Under the pieces are notes generated by a model, which was not told the origin of the DNA, did no database searches, and saw only the letters and a list, made by a program, of their open reading frames with translations. Shown in pieces: positions 10,549 through 23,624 of a stretch of 64,000 nucleotides of DNA. Position 1 is the stretch's first letter. Every line of letters starts with the position of its first letter. The stretch covers positions 183,556-247,555 of the forward strand of contig QZLH01000165.1 of the NCBI GenBank assembly GCA_003833135.1, in the 5' to 3' direction. The stretch comes from Oehlia diaphana. Lineage: Eukaryota; Glomeromycota; Glomeromycetes; Glomerales; Glomeraceae. The translations under genes and the position numbers were made by a program.

Positions 10549-12102
10549 TTATTTAGAATAAAAGTGATAATCTAACAAATAATCATTTTCCTTATAATTT
10601 TCACATATATCCTCCAATTCTTGATAATTGTAAGCAATAGAACGATAAGCGTGAAAAGAGATCAATGATAATTCCAATAATTTCCTTCCTTCCAAAAATT
10701 TTTTAAACAAGTTAACATCAGAAATTAACCAACCATCCTCCAAAAATAACTTATTTAAATTAAATGGTAAATATTGTATCATTTGTTGTAAAATATCATC
10801 AAATTTATAAACCTCATTCTCCCAAGAAGTTTTTACCGGATAAATGTGTAAGTATTTTAAATTATTACAAGTTTGTAATAATTGAGAAAATTCATTTATA
10901 TGATTATTACCTATCAACCCCTCAAATACCGTAAGATTCGGACAAGTCCTACTAATAGAATTAATTAATTTACCTATATAAGTAGGATCTTGAGGTTTTG
11001 TTGTTGAAATAACTATTTGATCCAGATCACAAGAAGATCTTTCAATAAATTCCGCTATAATATTAAAATAAATCGGTCCCTTTTTATTATTAATAACTAA
11101 TTTCTTTAATTTTTTCAAAGATTCTACTTTTGATAAATGTTCCCATTTTTTTAAATCACACTTATCCGTATTATTAATAATTAATTCAATTAAATTCACA
11201 AAACTGTTAAAAATTATAAATATATCAGCAGCATCCTTGATTTTAATCCTAGTGATCGATTTAGCCTTTGATGATAATTCACTTAAAACATTGTTAACAT
11301 TATGAATTTGATAAGGTTGATTCACAACAAATTCTACCGTTAAATTTTTCAAATTATTTTGTACATTAATCAATCTTTTTAATTCGAATGAATTAATATT
11401 ACAATTCTCAATTTCCAAATATTCAATATTACGAGAAATATCCGATAATTTCATTAAACATGTTGATATTGGTTGATGTGTGCTTATCCTCAAATGTTGT
11501 AAATTTTGTAAACATTTTCTTGCTTCCGGTTCCTCATCAGCAATTTTCAAAATAAAAGAAAAATTCTTATCAAAATCTGAAACACAAAGAGTATCGATCT
11601 TTGAAGAATTTACCAAGAATAAATATAAAAGTTCTGACATTAAAATTCTAGTATCACGATCATAATCTGGTTGAAGTATGCCATTTCTATTATTCTTTCC
11701 TCCTTTCATTTTACGTTGATTTGTATTCGCAAAATCAAATCTAACAGGTTGAGAAGATACCCATTTTCTAATACGATATTCTAGTTCAAAAATATTTAAG
11801 TTTTTCATAAATTTTTCATATTCAAAAGTTGCACTAGTCATCATAATATTAGGTTTAACGATAATTTCATTAATTAAATCTTGTTTCGTTTCTTCCGATA
11901 AAGTTGAAACATACGTATCAATTAATCTGATCGCTCTGCCATAATATCTTTTATTATCATTCCAAGGATTACTCCATAAAATCGGAACAGCAGTTCGACA
12001 CCATTGTTTATCTACAAGAATACAGGCAAATAAGGAAAAAGAATCTTCTTCTAAATATTTAAAAATATAAGATAAACAATCATCATTTAGTTTTGAAGCC
12101 AT
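10549..12102 (-). CDS. F-box / leucine-rich-repeat-like protein
   Basis: Single exon of 517 residues, starting at the ATG complementary to 12100-12102. The frame is open 45 codons further upstream, but that part is a poly-Phe/Lys low-complexity stretch, and MASKLNDDCLSYIFKYL is the usual start of this family. Residues about 4-45 form an F-box (LNDDCLSYIFKYL...VDKQWCRTAVPILWSNPW), which in known relatives binds Skp1 in SCF ubiquitin ligases. The rest is built of degenerate leucine-rich segments (e.g. LKNLTVEFVV, LKYLHIYPV) expected to bind a substrate. Such F-box genes are greatly expanded in Glomeromycotina. No frameshift is seen. The target is unknown. Confidence 0.85.
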   Translation of the reverse strand: MASKLNDDCLSYIFKYLEEDSFSLFACILVDKQWCRTAVPILWSNPWNDNKRYYGRAIRLIDTYVSTLSEETKQDLINEIIVKPNIMMTSATFEYEKFMKNLNIFELEYRIRKWVSSQPVRFDFANTNQRKMKGGKNNRNGILQPDYDRDTRILMSELLYLFLVNSSKIDTLCVSDFDKNFSFILKIADEEPEARKCLQNLQHLRISTHQPISTCLMKLSDISRNIEYLEIENCNINSFELKRLINVQNNLKNLTVEFVVNQPYQIHNVNNVLSELSSKAKSITRIKIKDAADIFIIFNSFVNLIELIINNTDKCDLKKWEHLSKVESLKKLKKLVINNKKGPIYFNIIAEFIERSSCDLDQIVISTTKPQDPTYIGKLINSISRTCPNLTVFEGLIGNNHINEFSQLLQTCNNLKYLHIYPVKTSWENEVYKFDDILQQMIQYLPFNLNKLFLEDGWLISDVNLFKKFLEGRKLLELSLISFHAYRSIAYNYQELEDICENYKENDYLLDYHFYSK

Positions 12103-14869
12103 ATTTTCAAAAGTAAAAGAAAAAGAAAGAAAAGAAAAAAAAGGGGGGAGGAATTTTTTTTTTAGAAAAAAAAAATTTGAAATATGTTTGTTTGACGCTA
12201 CACAATATCGTATTAGATGATCTGCGTATGACATCACAGTTGCGATAGTTTTATTATTTTGCTTTTCTTTTATTTATTTATTTTTTTTTTATCGATAAAA
12301 ATTTTCTCATGGAAATTTATGCATTCACGAATAATAATAATAATGCTTTGTGTAGGCACGATTATGTAATGACCGAAAAAATTTTAGTATGAAATAGTAT
12401 GAATAGTATGAATAGCTTATACCCAATCATTATATGATAGATTAAATTGAGTTGGTCTAAATTAATATTATAAAGTGATCAAATTTTTTTTTTCAAATAT
12501 AATAAAAGTTTTTTGGAAAAAAAAACATTTAAGCTAGATTAATGACGTTTAAATTATTTCTAAATCAGGTTAATTTAATAAGGTTTGAAATATTCTATCC
12601 GAAATTGCTAAAATTCTCCGATAGCTTTTTATATTTAAATAATTCCGATTGGAAAGATTCTATAATAAACTTTTTTTTGAAAATGATATTGCTTTTCTTT
12701 TCGAATGAATTCAAAAATTCGGTTTTTTTCCTAGAATTCTCATTTTTTTTTTTTTATTTATTTATGAAATTTATTATAAGAGAGAGTCTGCTACGGCTTG
12801 ACTAAAATGGTAAATTGCACATGCTTTCGCTGTGTTACTTGCCCGAAATATTTTAAAAATCAACAATGATTGACAATTGTTCGATTATCATTTTTATCAT
12901 TTTTGACATTTGTAACGAACGATCCCTATTTAATCGAATATTATAGATTCATTAAATTACGCTCTTCTCTCTAGGCCAGTTCTATCCATAATTTATAAAA
13001 TAGATAGGTAATTAATTTCTTTTCTAATAATGATTAGTGAAATAATAAATTTATTTCGCAAAACATCTGAAAAAAAAAAAAAAATTTATAAAATGAAAAA
13101 CTTTTTTTTTAAATTTAAAAATGAAGGCCAACTTATTTTTTCTATTACTTAATTAAACCTAGACCAAAAGATCTTATTATAATACATAATATGATCAGGA
13201 GAAGAGGTGAAAGGGGAAAAGAATATTGACATATATAGAATTAAAAACGTAGAATTTAAATGTACTAACTGAAAATCGAACATGTTGAACCCGTGGTAAG
13301 TATTTAATATTATAAAGTAATGAGACTATGACCATTAGAGAGTTTAATCAGACCAGTTGGTCCGATTAATATTAATAATAGAGAGAACTAAACACGTTAA
13401 ATCTTCTTATTAAGACAATTCTGATAGCACCAATAATGATGTTAATTCCGTTCAAGAAATTACTGGTGTGAAAAAAGTTGACTTACAGACAGATCCTTAT
13501 TATAATTATTATTATTATTAATTAATTAATTAATTAATATCAGGTATTTACTATAGACATCCTACCCTTGGAACAGCTATAATTTTATTGATGAAGACTA
13601 ATGATCCGTTCGATGACTTTGTTGAACATGAAACTTATGTAGCGGCAACTATTGAGGTTCTGATCTTAAAACTGGATTTAAGGTAACATGTGATACCGAC
13701 ATTGATGCTGCTTCGGTTAATAATTATGATTTCAATGATGAGAGCGATTGAGAGATGTCAATGATGGGTTGGAAGTTATAATAAGTCTCGTAATTTTTTG
13801 AAATAATTTCTTTAATAGATTGAATATTTATTTTTATAATTATGTGTATTCATACATTCTTATAGGGTTACAATGGAAATTCCTTTCACTCATGATTGAT
13901 AAATTGGAAAGCAAATCAGTTCGCTCTACTATCGTTCAAGGACCTAATGAATCAAACCATATTGATTCGGACAAACAATATGACGTGTAGCATACATTAA
14001 CCATCAAAGTGGCACAATATCTGGGATTGCAGAGAACTTGCGGACATTGTGTTCGTAGCAGCTTCAAGAAATGATGATATATCAACAAATGGGCAACTTT
14101 GTTGTTACAAAAGCGTCGCTATCGGTTCAATCGAACAAATAAATTTTTAAATTAAAGTTTTTGTCACAAAGAATCTAAATTTTTTTCCTAGTAAGTACAA
14201 AGGATTTTGGTTTTTTTGCTATTTGAGTACTTTTATTTATTTTATCTTTTCTTCCCATTTTATAAAAAATATAGATTATATCAGAATAATACCGTAGTAT
14301 TCCTCTCGAAAAATCTAAATTATTACCAAAAGATAGATATAATGATCGAAAAGAATTTAATAACAAACTAGTTATCGTCGATAATAGAAATTAAACAAAT
14401 GCTCATTAGATGATAAAGTAAGTCTTTTATTATATTATTATATTATAAAAGGGAATTTTCTTTTAAAAAACGTTAAATCAAGCAATATCCTTTCTTTGAA
14501 TAACCTTTTTTTATAGAATATCTCAAAATTTCTGGGAATTTGGAAATTAATAACAAAATCGACTAAGGAGTGTCAGCTACATTTTACATTTGATGATAAT
14601 ATTGACATAGCTTAATCCTTCAAATTAAGCTGATGTTTTTATTTAAATATCTCGAAAACATCCAAATTTAGAATTAGATTTTCTGATAAGTTTGAATGTA
14701 TGGAAGATCTATCGCTTTGCTGACTCCTTTTGTATTTTCAAAATTGGGATTAACTGATAAACTTGATATTAAAGTAAGTTATTAATATTTTACGTTAAAT
14801 CAAAGGATTTTTTATTTTTATATATCTCACCCGGAAGAGTTTTTTTTTTCAGCTTTTCTAATTGACAAA
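12103..14869. other. Intergenic, relics and microsatellites
   Basis: No intact gene. 13503-13540 is an (ATT)n/(TAAT)n microsatellite, and 12332-12343 a short (AAT)n. Around 13560-14110 the sequence is less AT-rich, with short coding-like frames (for example LMKTNDPFDDFVEHETYVA on the plus strand near 13590) broken by stops. This may be a decayed gene of unknown family. Confidence 0.35.
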
Positions 14870-15127
14870 TCATCTTATCTGATTCAATCTGGATAAGCAC
14901 AGCTGCACCATACATGTCTGATGTAGCAGCATTATATATTAAGCATTAGGGAAACAGAAATCCTTTGAACAATCAAAGAATTGCGTTCATGAATTAACGT
15001 GTCCCGTGACCCTCACATGTTCAAGATGTTACTCATGTAAATCGAAAAAATTATTATCTCCAATCCTTCAACAAGGTACAGGATTAGTTAACTTGTACGA
15101 TACATTAGAAGCAACTAGCTTAATTTG
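14870..15127 (+). pseudogene. Relic of a subtilisin-like serine protease
   Basis: On the plus strand WISTAAPYMSDVAALYI (about 14889-14939) matches the catalytic-serine block of S8 subtilases (GTSMAAPYxxGVAALY), with the serine still present. It stops at TAG, with NRNPLNNQRI just beyond. A second piece in another frame, SPILQQGTGLVNLYDTLEAT (about 15057-15116), matches the QGAGLVNVYDA block that follows in fungal subtilases. A stop and a frameshift separate them, and the N-terminal catalytic Asp and His parts were not found. This is therefore a decayed C-terminal fragment. Confidence 0.6.
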
Positions 15128-16056
15128 AATGATATATTAATTCACAATTCTAATTAGAACTTAGCATGAGATGAAATATCTTAATATCAGTGATTTAATT
15201 ACCATGGCGCCTGAAATCAGCGTTAAAGTTTTAGTAACTCTCTCCACCAAAAAAAAATTTCTAAGGACGAATATTGGTTTTATAGTAAATGGTTAGAGTA
15301 ACTCCATTAGGTAAACAATTCTTATAATGATGGTTCCTTACGGCACGTAATTATTTATTATTATACGTGTTATTGAATGTAATTCAAGCAATAAATCTTA
15401 AACTTTACATATTAAATATATATAGTTGGATTAACTGATGATGCTAGAAGTTCCCATGGTTTCAAGAAGGCCCCTAAACTCATTAACAATTCGGGTGATG
15501 AAATTACGAATAATACAACTATACCACTATCTTGTAACTCAAACTCAAGCGATTTTTATTGAAATTCTTAATGAATTTTTAAGTAGCAACTAGGAAATAT
15601 ACTAATTTTGCTACAAGAGGAGAGTCGATTTACATGGGATGATATTATAAGAATTACTTTTTGGAATTAGAGCGTTAAAATTATTGAGTAATTGATTATG
15701 AAGTTTGGACTAGTCATAAATTTAAACCGTAATTAAGAGATTTCTTAAATGAACATTAGATCAAAATTTCCATGGAATTACATATTTATTAAATTATTTA
15801 TTATTTATTATATTATAAGTAGATAGAGAATTCAGTGAATCTGTTTTGAAGAACAATAACTACTGTAAACACGTTAATGTAATAATAAATAATTATTTTC
15901 TAATAAATTTAATAAATTTTAATTTTTGCTAAATTTCAACAAATACAGTAGATATTTTGATTATTGATCGTCTGATCGTCGAATTGCATTTTAGTTTTCA
16001 TGATAAAGGACTGACTTTTTTTCGACAATCCACTAAAAAAAAAAATTTTAAAATAA
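15128..16056. other. Intergenic, no supported gene
   Basis: AT-rich sequence with short broken frames. It may include further decayed protease sequence, but nothing could be matched. Confidence 0.3.
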
Positions 16057-18163
16057 ATGTTATCAGACAATATTACTTTAACAGAAGAAAATTCCATAAA
16101 CAACGCGACATTTGAACCAAAATACTATTTTTCTGATGAAGAAAATCGACCTCCAAAATTATGGAATAATAAATTATGGTACATTATTGCAGAAGCAAAT
16201 GTTTCTTTTAATAAAGACATGTTTTGGAACGTTGTGGTAAATATATATAATATATTGTTTTTTAAAAAAAAACGAATTGTATTTAATATTTTAGTTGAAA
16301 GATTCTTTTTCTTTTTTTAAAAAAAATTGCAATAGGAACGTTGGACTAATGAAGTGTATTTAGTCATTCCACCAATTGAACGAGTAGATATTATAAGTGA
16401 TATTGAAAATAAAACATCTCAAGAATCAATACATGATGAATTGTCTGCAAATATTAATCCTGTACGAAGTATTAAAAGAAAATTGATTCCTAAAAGAAAG
16501 AACAAAGATGAAGAATTAGAAGAACTAGTTGAATATTATATGGATGAAGATTTGAACGGTATATAAGCGTTTATAAAAATTCAATGAACCAATTTATGGT
16601 AGTAAATCACAATTTATTCAATTAGAAAGTCGAGTCATTTACACACCAATAATATCGAATTCTAAAGAATCTTCACAAGAAAATGTTCCTTTTTATTATC
16701 CGAAGGTAATAAAACGTTTTATTAAATATTTTATAATTTTATAGTAAATTTATTTACTAACAATTTTGCATAATTAGGTATTTAGTTTTAGTTATGTTTA
16801 CAAGGAGTACAACAGTGATTCAGATATGGATTATCAATCACAAATATCAATTGAAATTATTCCCTTACAATCCGTTCAGTTTACTGATAAAATGGTATGT
16901 CTTTTAACAGGTCGTTTGATTTGCTCATTTTTATTCTTTAAAAATTTAAAATTTAAAATTTTTAAATTTAGAAATACGTATATAAACAATTATTTAAAAA
17001 ATTATATAAGTGGTGTCAAAATACATCATTGGGTTATGAAAAGCGTGTTCATCATGATTTGTTAGTACCGAAAGAATTATATAAAGAAACATATCAAAGA
17101 TTAAAAAGTAAATATGCGACAGATTTAGTTAGGTAATTTTTTTTTATTTTTCTTTTTTTATTCTATTTATTTATTCTATGTTAATATACAACTTATATTG
17201 TACGTATAAAAGAAATTGGACGGAAAAGACTGATCCAGTAAAATTCGTATTTGAAGATATTGCTATAGCAAGTTGGCTAATTTCTTTATGGGAATTAGAG
17301 AGAATTGAACAAAAATCTTCAAAATTACAATCTTTTATTGATTTAGGTTGTGGTAACGGATTGTTGACATTTATTTTATCATCTGAAGGATACACTGGTT
17401 TTGGAGTAGATTTAAGAAAAAGAAAAATATGGGATAAATTTATTGAAAAGGGCGCTAATTTGATAGGTAAGTTCTTTTTATTATACGTATATATACATAC
17501 ATTATTGGATAATAATATTCAAAGAATTTTTTTTTCACATAGAGGAGACAATTCAGCCGAATTTAATAACTTACCCTAGTACAGATTGGATAATAGGGAA
17601 TCATGCAGATGAATTAGTTCCTTGGTAATATTTAGCTACTTGTTTTGAATGTCATATTTTATTTGGGCTTGCGACGCTTGTGATTAATCCTTGATCGTTA
17701 TAATTATCGTAGGATACCTATAATAGCTTCAAAATCATCGTCCTTCACAAAGTTAGTTAAATTTCTTTAATTTAATTTTTTAATTAAATATTAATCATTC
17801 CTTATTTTCTAATTAGGCTAATGGTGATTCCATGTTGTTTCTATTCATTATCTGGTTCAAAATATACATTTCCGAATCAAGTAATAACTTCAGGAAAATA
17901 TAAAGCATATCAAGAATATATTCAAGATATAATAAATAAATGCGGGTTTATTACAGAAATTGATTGGTTGAGAATTCCTAGTACAAAAAATGTCGTATTG
18001 GTCGGAAGAAAAAGAAGAGTCTTCGATTCTAAAGGTAAATAAATTTTTTTTGATATTAAAAAATTTTTATTAACCATACACGTTTTATTTTTTATATAAC
18101 TAAATAAAAGATCAAATTGATCAATTAATATTAAATGCTGGATCTATTATCATTAGAAAATAA
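16057..18163 (+). CDS. TRM44: tRNA (uracil-O(2)-)-methyltransferase, TRM44/METTL19 family
   Basis: Known family members 2'-O-methylate U44 of cytosolic tRNA-Ser using SAM. Ten exons keep one frame: 16057-16236, 16336-16558, 16626-16705, 16778-16894, 16972-17132, 17213-17466, 17543-17624, 17713-17751, 17817-18034, 18111-18163. All introns are GT-AG and 66-99 nt long, and the product is 468 residues. Family blocks in order: VPFYYPK, YEKRVHHDLLVPKELY (about 216-240), TDPVKFVFEDIAIASWLI (260-277), the SAM-binding FIDLGCGNGLL (295-305), GVDLRKRKIWDKF, DWIIGNHADELVPWIP (353-368) and MVIPCCFYSLSG. The order and spacing are those of Trm44, and no defect is seen. Exon 3 was placed by phase: an earlier AG would introduce a stop. 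Confidence 0.9.
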
Positions 18164-19436
18164 CCTATAATGATTTATTTCTAATAATTCAAATAATCAT
18201 TATGATGACCTTCCGGTCGTCCCGATATTTTATTTTTTTTTTTTGTCACGTGTCTTTAAACACGGAAAATTATTTCAATATTTTCAATTAAATTTTTTAA
18301 TTTTATTTAACCGAGAAAAAAGTTTTCATTATGTAAACCTTAATCTAATTAAAAACATTTTTGGATGTCCTATGATAGATTAGAGTTCATGAAATAGCTG
18401 TTAATAAATTAATCTTATGAATAAAGATTAGATAATATTACATAAATTTTTTCCTTGACAGATCCTATGTTACTAAAAAAAACATAAGCGTCACAGCTAA
18501 TTACGTTTTGATTATAAAGTTTACTGGGCTGAAAGGTATCGAATTTATTTGGGATTATTAAGGACTTGTGTGCTCCTTAAGATAGACAGACGATTTCAAA
18601 CATATCTAAACTCTCATCCCTAGAATTTTATACTTAAGATGGCTCGAATTTTCGACAATTCGGATGTATCTTGACATGTTAAAAAATCAGAGTTCATAAC
18701 AATGTATTACGGTACTCTTGCAGACATTTGCTTGAGAGAAAAAATTGTCATGTTGCGGTTCGAAAGATTACTCAGCAAATTACGAGTTGAAACTCATGAT
18801 GCAACTCCACTTCTCATTAAAATCCAAGCATTATACGATAAAAATCTTGGCCAGGTTAAAAATTGGTGTCCCCGGATTGTTAGAGACGATGCAACCCTCA
18901 TATACCAGAAACGAGACTAAAAAAACGCTCGATGAAATTATTGTGGATTAAATCATTAATGATTAATTTACCACAGGTAGAGATTGACAAATTCTGCCAT
19001 AATATCTTTCAAGCAATACATTTCTGCCATCGATTGTCGATTGTTATGCGCCATTTTTTAAATGATTTACAATTGTTATAAAAAGTGTATATAAAATTCT
19101 GCTATAAAAATGTTTTGACGTTTTCTTAAAAAACTCGTAATTATTAACAATTTTTTAAAAAAAAGAAATTTTTTTTTGATCGTAATCGATTTAAATTTGA
19201 TTTTAACCTTATATATTTTATTGTTTATTTATTTTGTTAGACCGATAGACCGAACAAATTTCTTTTTTTTATTATTACGATATAACCAATATGATTTTTC
19301 AAAGTCGTGTAACAAACAAGGTTTGATTATGCATTAAAACTCGTGAACTAAATCTATAAACATATATATATACCCTTAAATTATTTTTATAACTTGATAA
19401 CGTGTCTTTTTCTTTTCTACTATTATTTACCTTGCA
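18164..19436. other. Intergenic, no supported gene
   Basis: About 18700-18950 is less AT-rich, with two overlapping plus-strand frames of about 70 codons. Neither shows a recognisable motif or splice context, so this may be a decayed fragment. The rest is AT-rich, and 19360-19436 is the likely promoter/5' UTR of the RRM gene. Confidence 0.35.
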
Positions 19437-20454
19437 ATGTCATCATTCTTTGGTAAGTATGAAAACTTAACTTTTATGTTTTATAAAAGTTATTTTGTCT
19501 TTATTATATTTATTACCATTATCATTATATCTATCACGAAAATGTTGATATAATTTTTTCTTATAAAGAAAACTCTTGTAGTGGATGTGGAAAGGATAAC
19601 CACAGCGTTTTCTTTTGTGGAAATATCCACCATCTTGGTATAAAAGAAATTGAAACATGGCTAAAATCCATAAATTCTCCTCCATTTGTGCATGTTATTA
19701 AGAAGGATCAACAAGGGTAAGTAAATATCAATTTTTCATTTATTCATATTTTTGTCTTTAATGTAAATTTACATTTTTCAGGTATGGGGTTGTACATTTT
19801 AATACATATGAAGATGCATGTATTTTTCTTCATACAATGAAAGGAAAAAGGTTCTCTGGTCCAGAAAATTCTATTATAAAGTTTTCTGAGGCTAAAGAAT
19901 TTAAAACAAAGAAACTTATAAAATATGATGAAGTAAGTTTTGCTGTTTTAAATTTTGTTTCTTTATTCTTGTACTAATTTTTTTTTATTCTACTATTCAC
20001 TTTAGATTGTAATTCCTTCAACTTCAGTGATTACTCCTTCAGCAATCATTTCAGATAATTCTCCAATTACCTCAGATGATTCTTCAACTCTAACAGTTCA
20101 TCCTCCAAATGATTGTCAGTTTTCCTTAATGCATATAGACCTAACAAATGATAATGATGAACAATCTTCTTCAATACCTTTAATAGACACAGCAGCAGAA
20201 GGATCAATTAAAAAGGTATTTTATATTTAATTATTGTGTTTTTTTTATTTTAACAATAATATTATAATAATAAATTTTTTTCCCTCGAAATAAAGGAAAT
20301 GATTGATCTTGGTTGTATTGGATGCATGAAATTAACAACTCAAGTTGAATTTTTGAAAACAAAAATTATTAGTTTACAAGATGAGTTATTGCTTGCTCAA
20401 AAGGAAATTATTGGATATAAATCAGGCTTAAATGATAATGTTAATAAGGAGTGA
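19437..20454 (+). CDS. Small RRM-domain protein with C-terminal coiled coil
   Basis: Five exons in one frame: 19437-19452, 19569-19716, 19782-19932, 20006-20215, 20296-20454. The product is 227 residues. It opens with MSSFFENSCSGCGKDN, a Cys-pair stretch that may bind zinc. An RRM follows at about residues 17-92: RNP2-like VFFCGNI and RNP1-like QGYGVVHF are both present, so single-stranded RNA binding is plausible. Residues about 105-175 are a Ser/Thr/Pro/Asp-rich linker. Residues about 190-215 (KLTTQVEFLKTKIISLQDEL) form a predicted short coiled coil. The first exon encodes only five codons, but its ATG is followed by a GTAAGT donor in fitting phase. The orthologue is not recognised. It follows TRM44 on the same strand, 1.3 kb downstream. 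Confidence 0.75.
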
Positions 20455-21200
20455 ATGATCCAAAGTAAATTTCTTTTTAATTCTTGATCAAAAAAATGAT
20501 TTAAGAATTTCAAGTAAATTGTTGTTTGTTAATATATGCAAAATAATAAATCCTTAAAGTTATATATAACTCTATTACTTATGATTTCTATTGCTTACTA
20601 TTTGCTTTTTTTTATTAACTATATCCTTTATGCCACTTTATTAAAGGCTTTTGTTGCAGTGATTGTTTAAAAAGTGAATGGAATCTACCTTATTCAGAAT
20701 TATTTAACAGTTTTTAAAATTAACCTTCTTGTTTCTGTTTATTATATCTGTATAATAATACATTTTCATAAAATATTCTATTAAGGTAAATAGTTGAAAT
20801 CTGTTTAAATACCAAAAAATTTTTATGTTAAATATAATAAACATATTTCTTTGGATAATCTATATAATAACTTTTCATTCATTCAATAAAAAGCAAATTC
20901 ATCATATCTTTAATATTTTGCATAATAAATTAGTTGAATATTTACTTTCATATTTCTTTCTATTTACTGTATATATCTTATTTCCAAATTTAAAGCATCT
21001 TTTACATAATTGAATACATTATTTTCTTTTAACATTATATAAATTCCTACTTAATTTTTATGAATAAAATAATTATAAAAAAATTTAAATTAAAATAAAT
21101 AGATATTATTATCTAAAATATTTAAAAATTAATTATTAAAAATTAAATTTTAAATAACAAAATATTTGTTATTTATTTAAAAATGCAAATATTATCTTAA
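20455..21200. other. AT-rich intergenic stretch
   Basis: Nothing beyond the likely 3' UTR of the RRM gene. The frame at 20825-21013 is low-complexity. Confidence 0.35.
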
Positions 21201-21590
21201 AATATAAACAACTCTATAAGTATTAAATGTATTAATTATAAAATATAAATTATAGTAATTTTAAACCTAGCTAAGTAACTTTCAATTAATAAAGAAAATC
21301 AATTTACTTTGATCAAAATGCTCACTTAAAAATATGTCTTAAATTCATAAATTCATAGAATAAAAAAATAAAATTTGTAAATTAATACCATTAAAAATAT
21401 AGATAACTTTATGAATATTGAATGTAATATCATGAAAATTAAGATTCTAGCAGTTTAAAACCTGCTTAATAACTTTCAATTAATAAAGAAAGTCAATTTA
21501 CTTTGACTAAAATCCTAAAAGTATATATTGGATTTACAGAATAAAAAAAAAATAAGATTTGTAAGTTAATAATTATAAAAAATGTACAAG
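21201..21590. repeat. Two-copy tandem repeat, about 195-bp unit
   Basis: Units about 21201-21395 and 21396-21590 share ordered blocks: ATATAnATAACTnTATnA, the near-identical AACTTTCAATTAATAAAGAA, GTCAATTTACTTTGA (AATCAATTTACTTTGA in unit 1), GAATAAAAAAATAA and ATTTGTAAnTTAATA. Similarity is roughly 75-80 percent by eye. Confidence 0.7.
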
Positions 21591-23624
21591 TAATTAAGTT
21601 TTAAGCTTGCAAAATGGTTAAAACAGCTATTAAATGTTAAATGATTATTACAATTAAGATATTTGCTATTTAACAATTAGAATTAAATGACCTATAGCTT
21701 ATTTTAAAGCTTTAATTAAACAAATTGAAAAGTAAATAAGATTATATTTATAGAAATCACTATTTTTACTTAAATTTATAGGTATTTTTACTTATTATTT
21801 TAATATTTAGTAATTGGATTTTAATATCTTTGCACAATTAAATTCAACTTGCTAGGTGGATTCTAAGGATATGTGTTTTATATTTGCAGATTTAATATAA
21901 ATGGAATTATTGTAATTTGAAATTTCAGAATATTTTGTAATTACGTGATATGATATAATTTCCTAAATATACTATTATAAACTAGTTTTACACCTGTTAA
22001 TTAAAAATGCTTAAAAACTATTTAGTAATATTATATATATATTATAAAAAAATTAATTTGTTTCCATTTTATAAAGTATTTTAAAAAGTATTCTTAATAC
22101 TGTAATAACAAATCATATTATTAAAATGAAAATTTAATTGGTTAATAATCACATGATTTAGGAATTAGGATCATACAATTGCAAATTACATTTTTTCAAT
22201 TATCTAAATAAATATAAAGTATTTAATTAAAATTAGTAGTTAAAGATTTCACTTTAGTTTATAATTTTAAACCAAAAAATTAGAATACTTACAAGTAATA
22301 GTTTCACTTTTGAGAATTCAAAGGAAGAAAATTATCCTGAATTTACAATCCTTAGACTTAGATAATTATAATACTTGTATTCTATAACTGTAAAGAAATT
22401 TACAGCAATTACAGTATTATAAACTTCAGAAAAAATCTGATGAAAAAGGAAAAATTTGCATTTTGTTATATAAATCATATGATTTAAAGATTGCACTATT
22501 TGAAATTATGATAATTCAATATTTCATGCAAAAACCGAATAAGTACTGATTTATTTCAAGCAAGTTATTTCTTTTTACAAATAAATTTTGGTAGTTACAT
22601 CAGGATTGTATAGGTCACATGAAGTGCCCTATATAAAATTTTGTCCATTATTTCTGTAAAAACTCCGTAAAAATGACGGAAAATGTAATAATTCTATAAA
22701 TTCCATGATATAAGGTTATTAATTCCGGAAATATGAGCTTTGATGAATAAAGATGGAATACAAAAACGGTTCGAATATTTTTACAGGGGTGGCGAATGTT
22801 AATAAATTGTACTAACAACTAACGTTCCATCATCTTTTTTTTTATTATTGTGGGAGCCTTCTGGACATTTTGGAGTTGAAGTCGCGCCTTGAAAAGGTAC
22901 TAAAAGAGGGGAAGGAAAGTATTTTAACAAACAAACAAAACTATCTCTCCAATTTCATAAATCATAGTGGATTGTATGCACCATAAATATCAAATACATA
23001 CAAATAAGTGTACCTACAATAATTAACAATTCCGTCCCTGGCCAGAATTATAGCGATTTTGGCCAGAATTATGAGGATCTTGGCCTATCCACATGAACGA
23101 GCATCTTTAACTTACGCATCATGTGTACGATAATAACGTACGCACCGGCCGGAGTTAGTTTAACGCTATCACGTACAAGTGCATAACTCCTAAACTCTGG
23201 TAGGATGTACGTACGCACAACATGGTTAAATCAATTATGAAAAATAAAATACCCGGGTCTATATCAATTTACCTCATTTAAAAAATTGAATTATACCTGA
23301 GTCTAAATTTAAAAAAAATTTTTATTATCTAATAAAATATCCGATGGGGTACGTGAAAAGGGAGTCTCTTAGGCAGTGCTACTATATATTGTAGTAACTA
23401 TAATAAAAAGATTTATCTTTAATTTTAAATTTTGCCTAGGTAATTTAAGCAATGGTTATTTTAAAAAAGTAAAAACCAAAAAAATAATAATAATAATAAT
23501 ATAATTTACGTCATAGCATGTTATATAACAGATAAAAAATCCGTAAATCGTTTATCGAAGTACGTGATTATTTCAATGATAATGCCAGACCAAAGCAGAT
23601 TTTTCGTTTAACATAACCCTTTTT
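21591..23624. other. AT desert grading into a mixed stretch
   Basis: 21.6-22.6 kb is extremely AT-rich with no coding signal. 22.8-23.3 kb is less AT-rich without open frames. It has the similar words GGCCAGAATTATAGCG and GGCCAGAATTATGAGG near 23040. A (TAA)n microsatellite lies near 23485-23502. Confidence 0.35.

Noticed and set aside
12103..12237. 45-codon N-terminal extension of the F-box frame
   Set aside because: Poly-Phe/Lys low complexity from homopolymer tracts; the internal ATG gives the normal F-box start.
12542..12805. 87-codon frame
   Set aside because: Low-complexity Phe/Leu/Asn composition from AT-rich DNA; no family feature.
18702..18951. Two overlapping frames of about 70 codons
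   Set aside because: Less AT-rich and possibly a relic, but no motif and two competing frames; not called as a gene.
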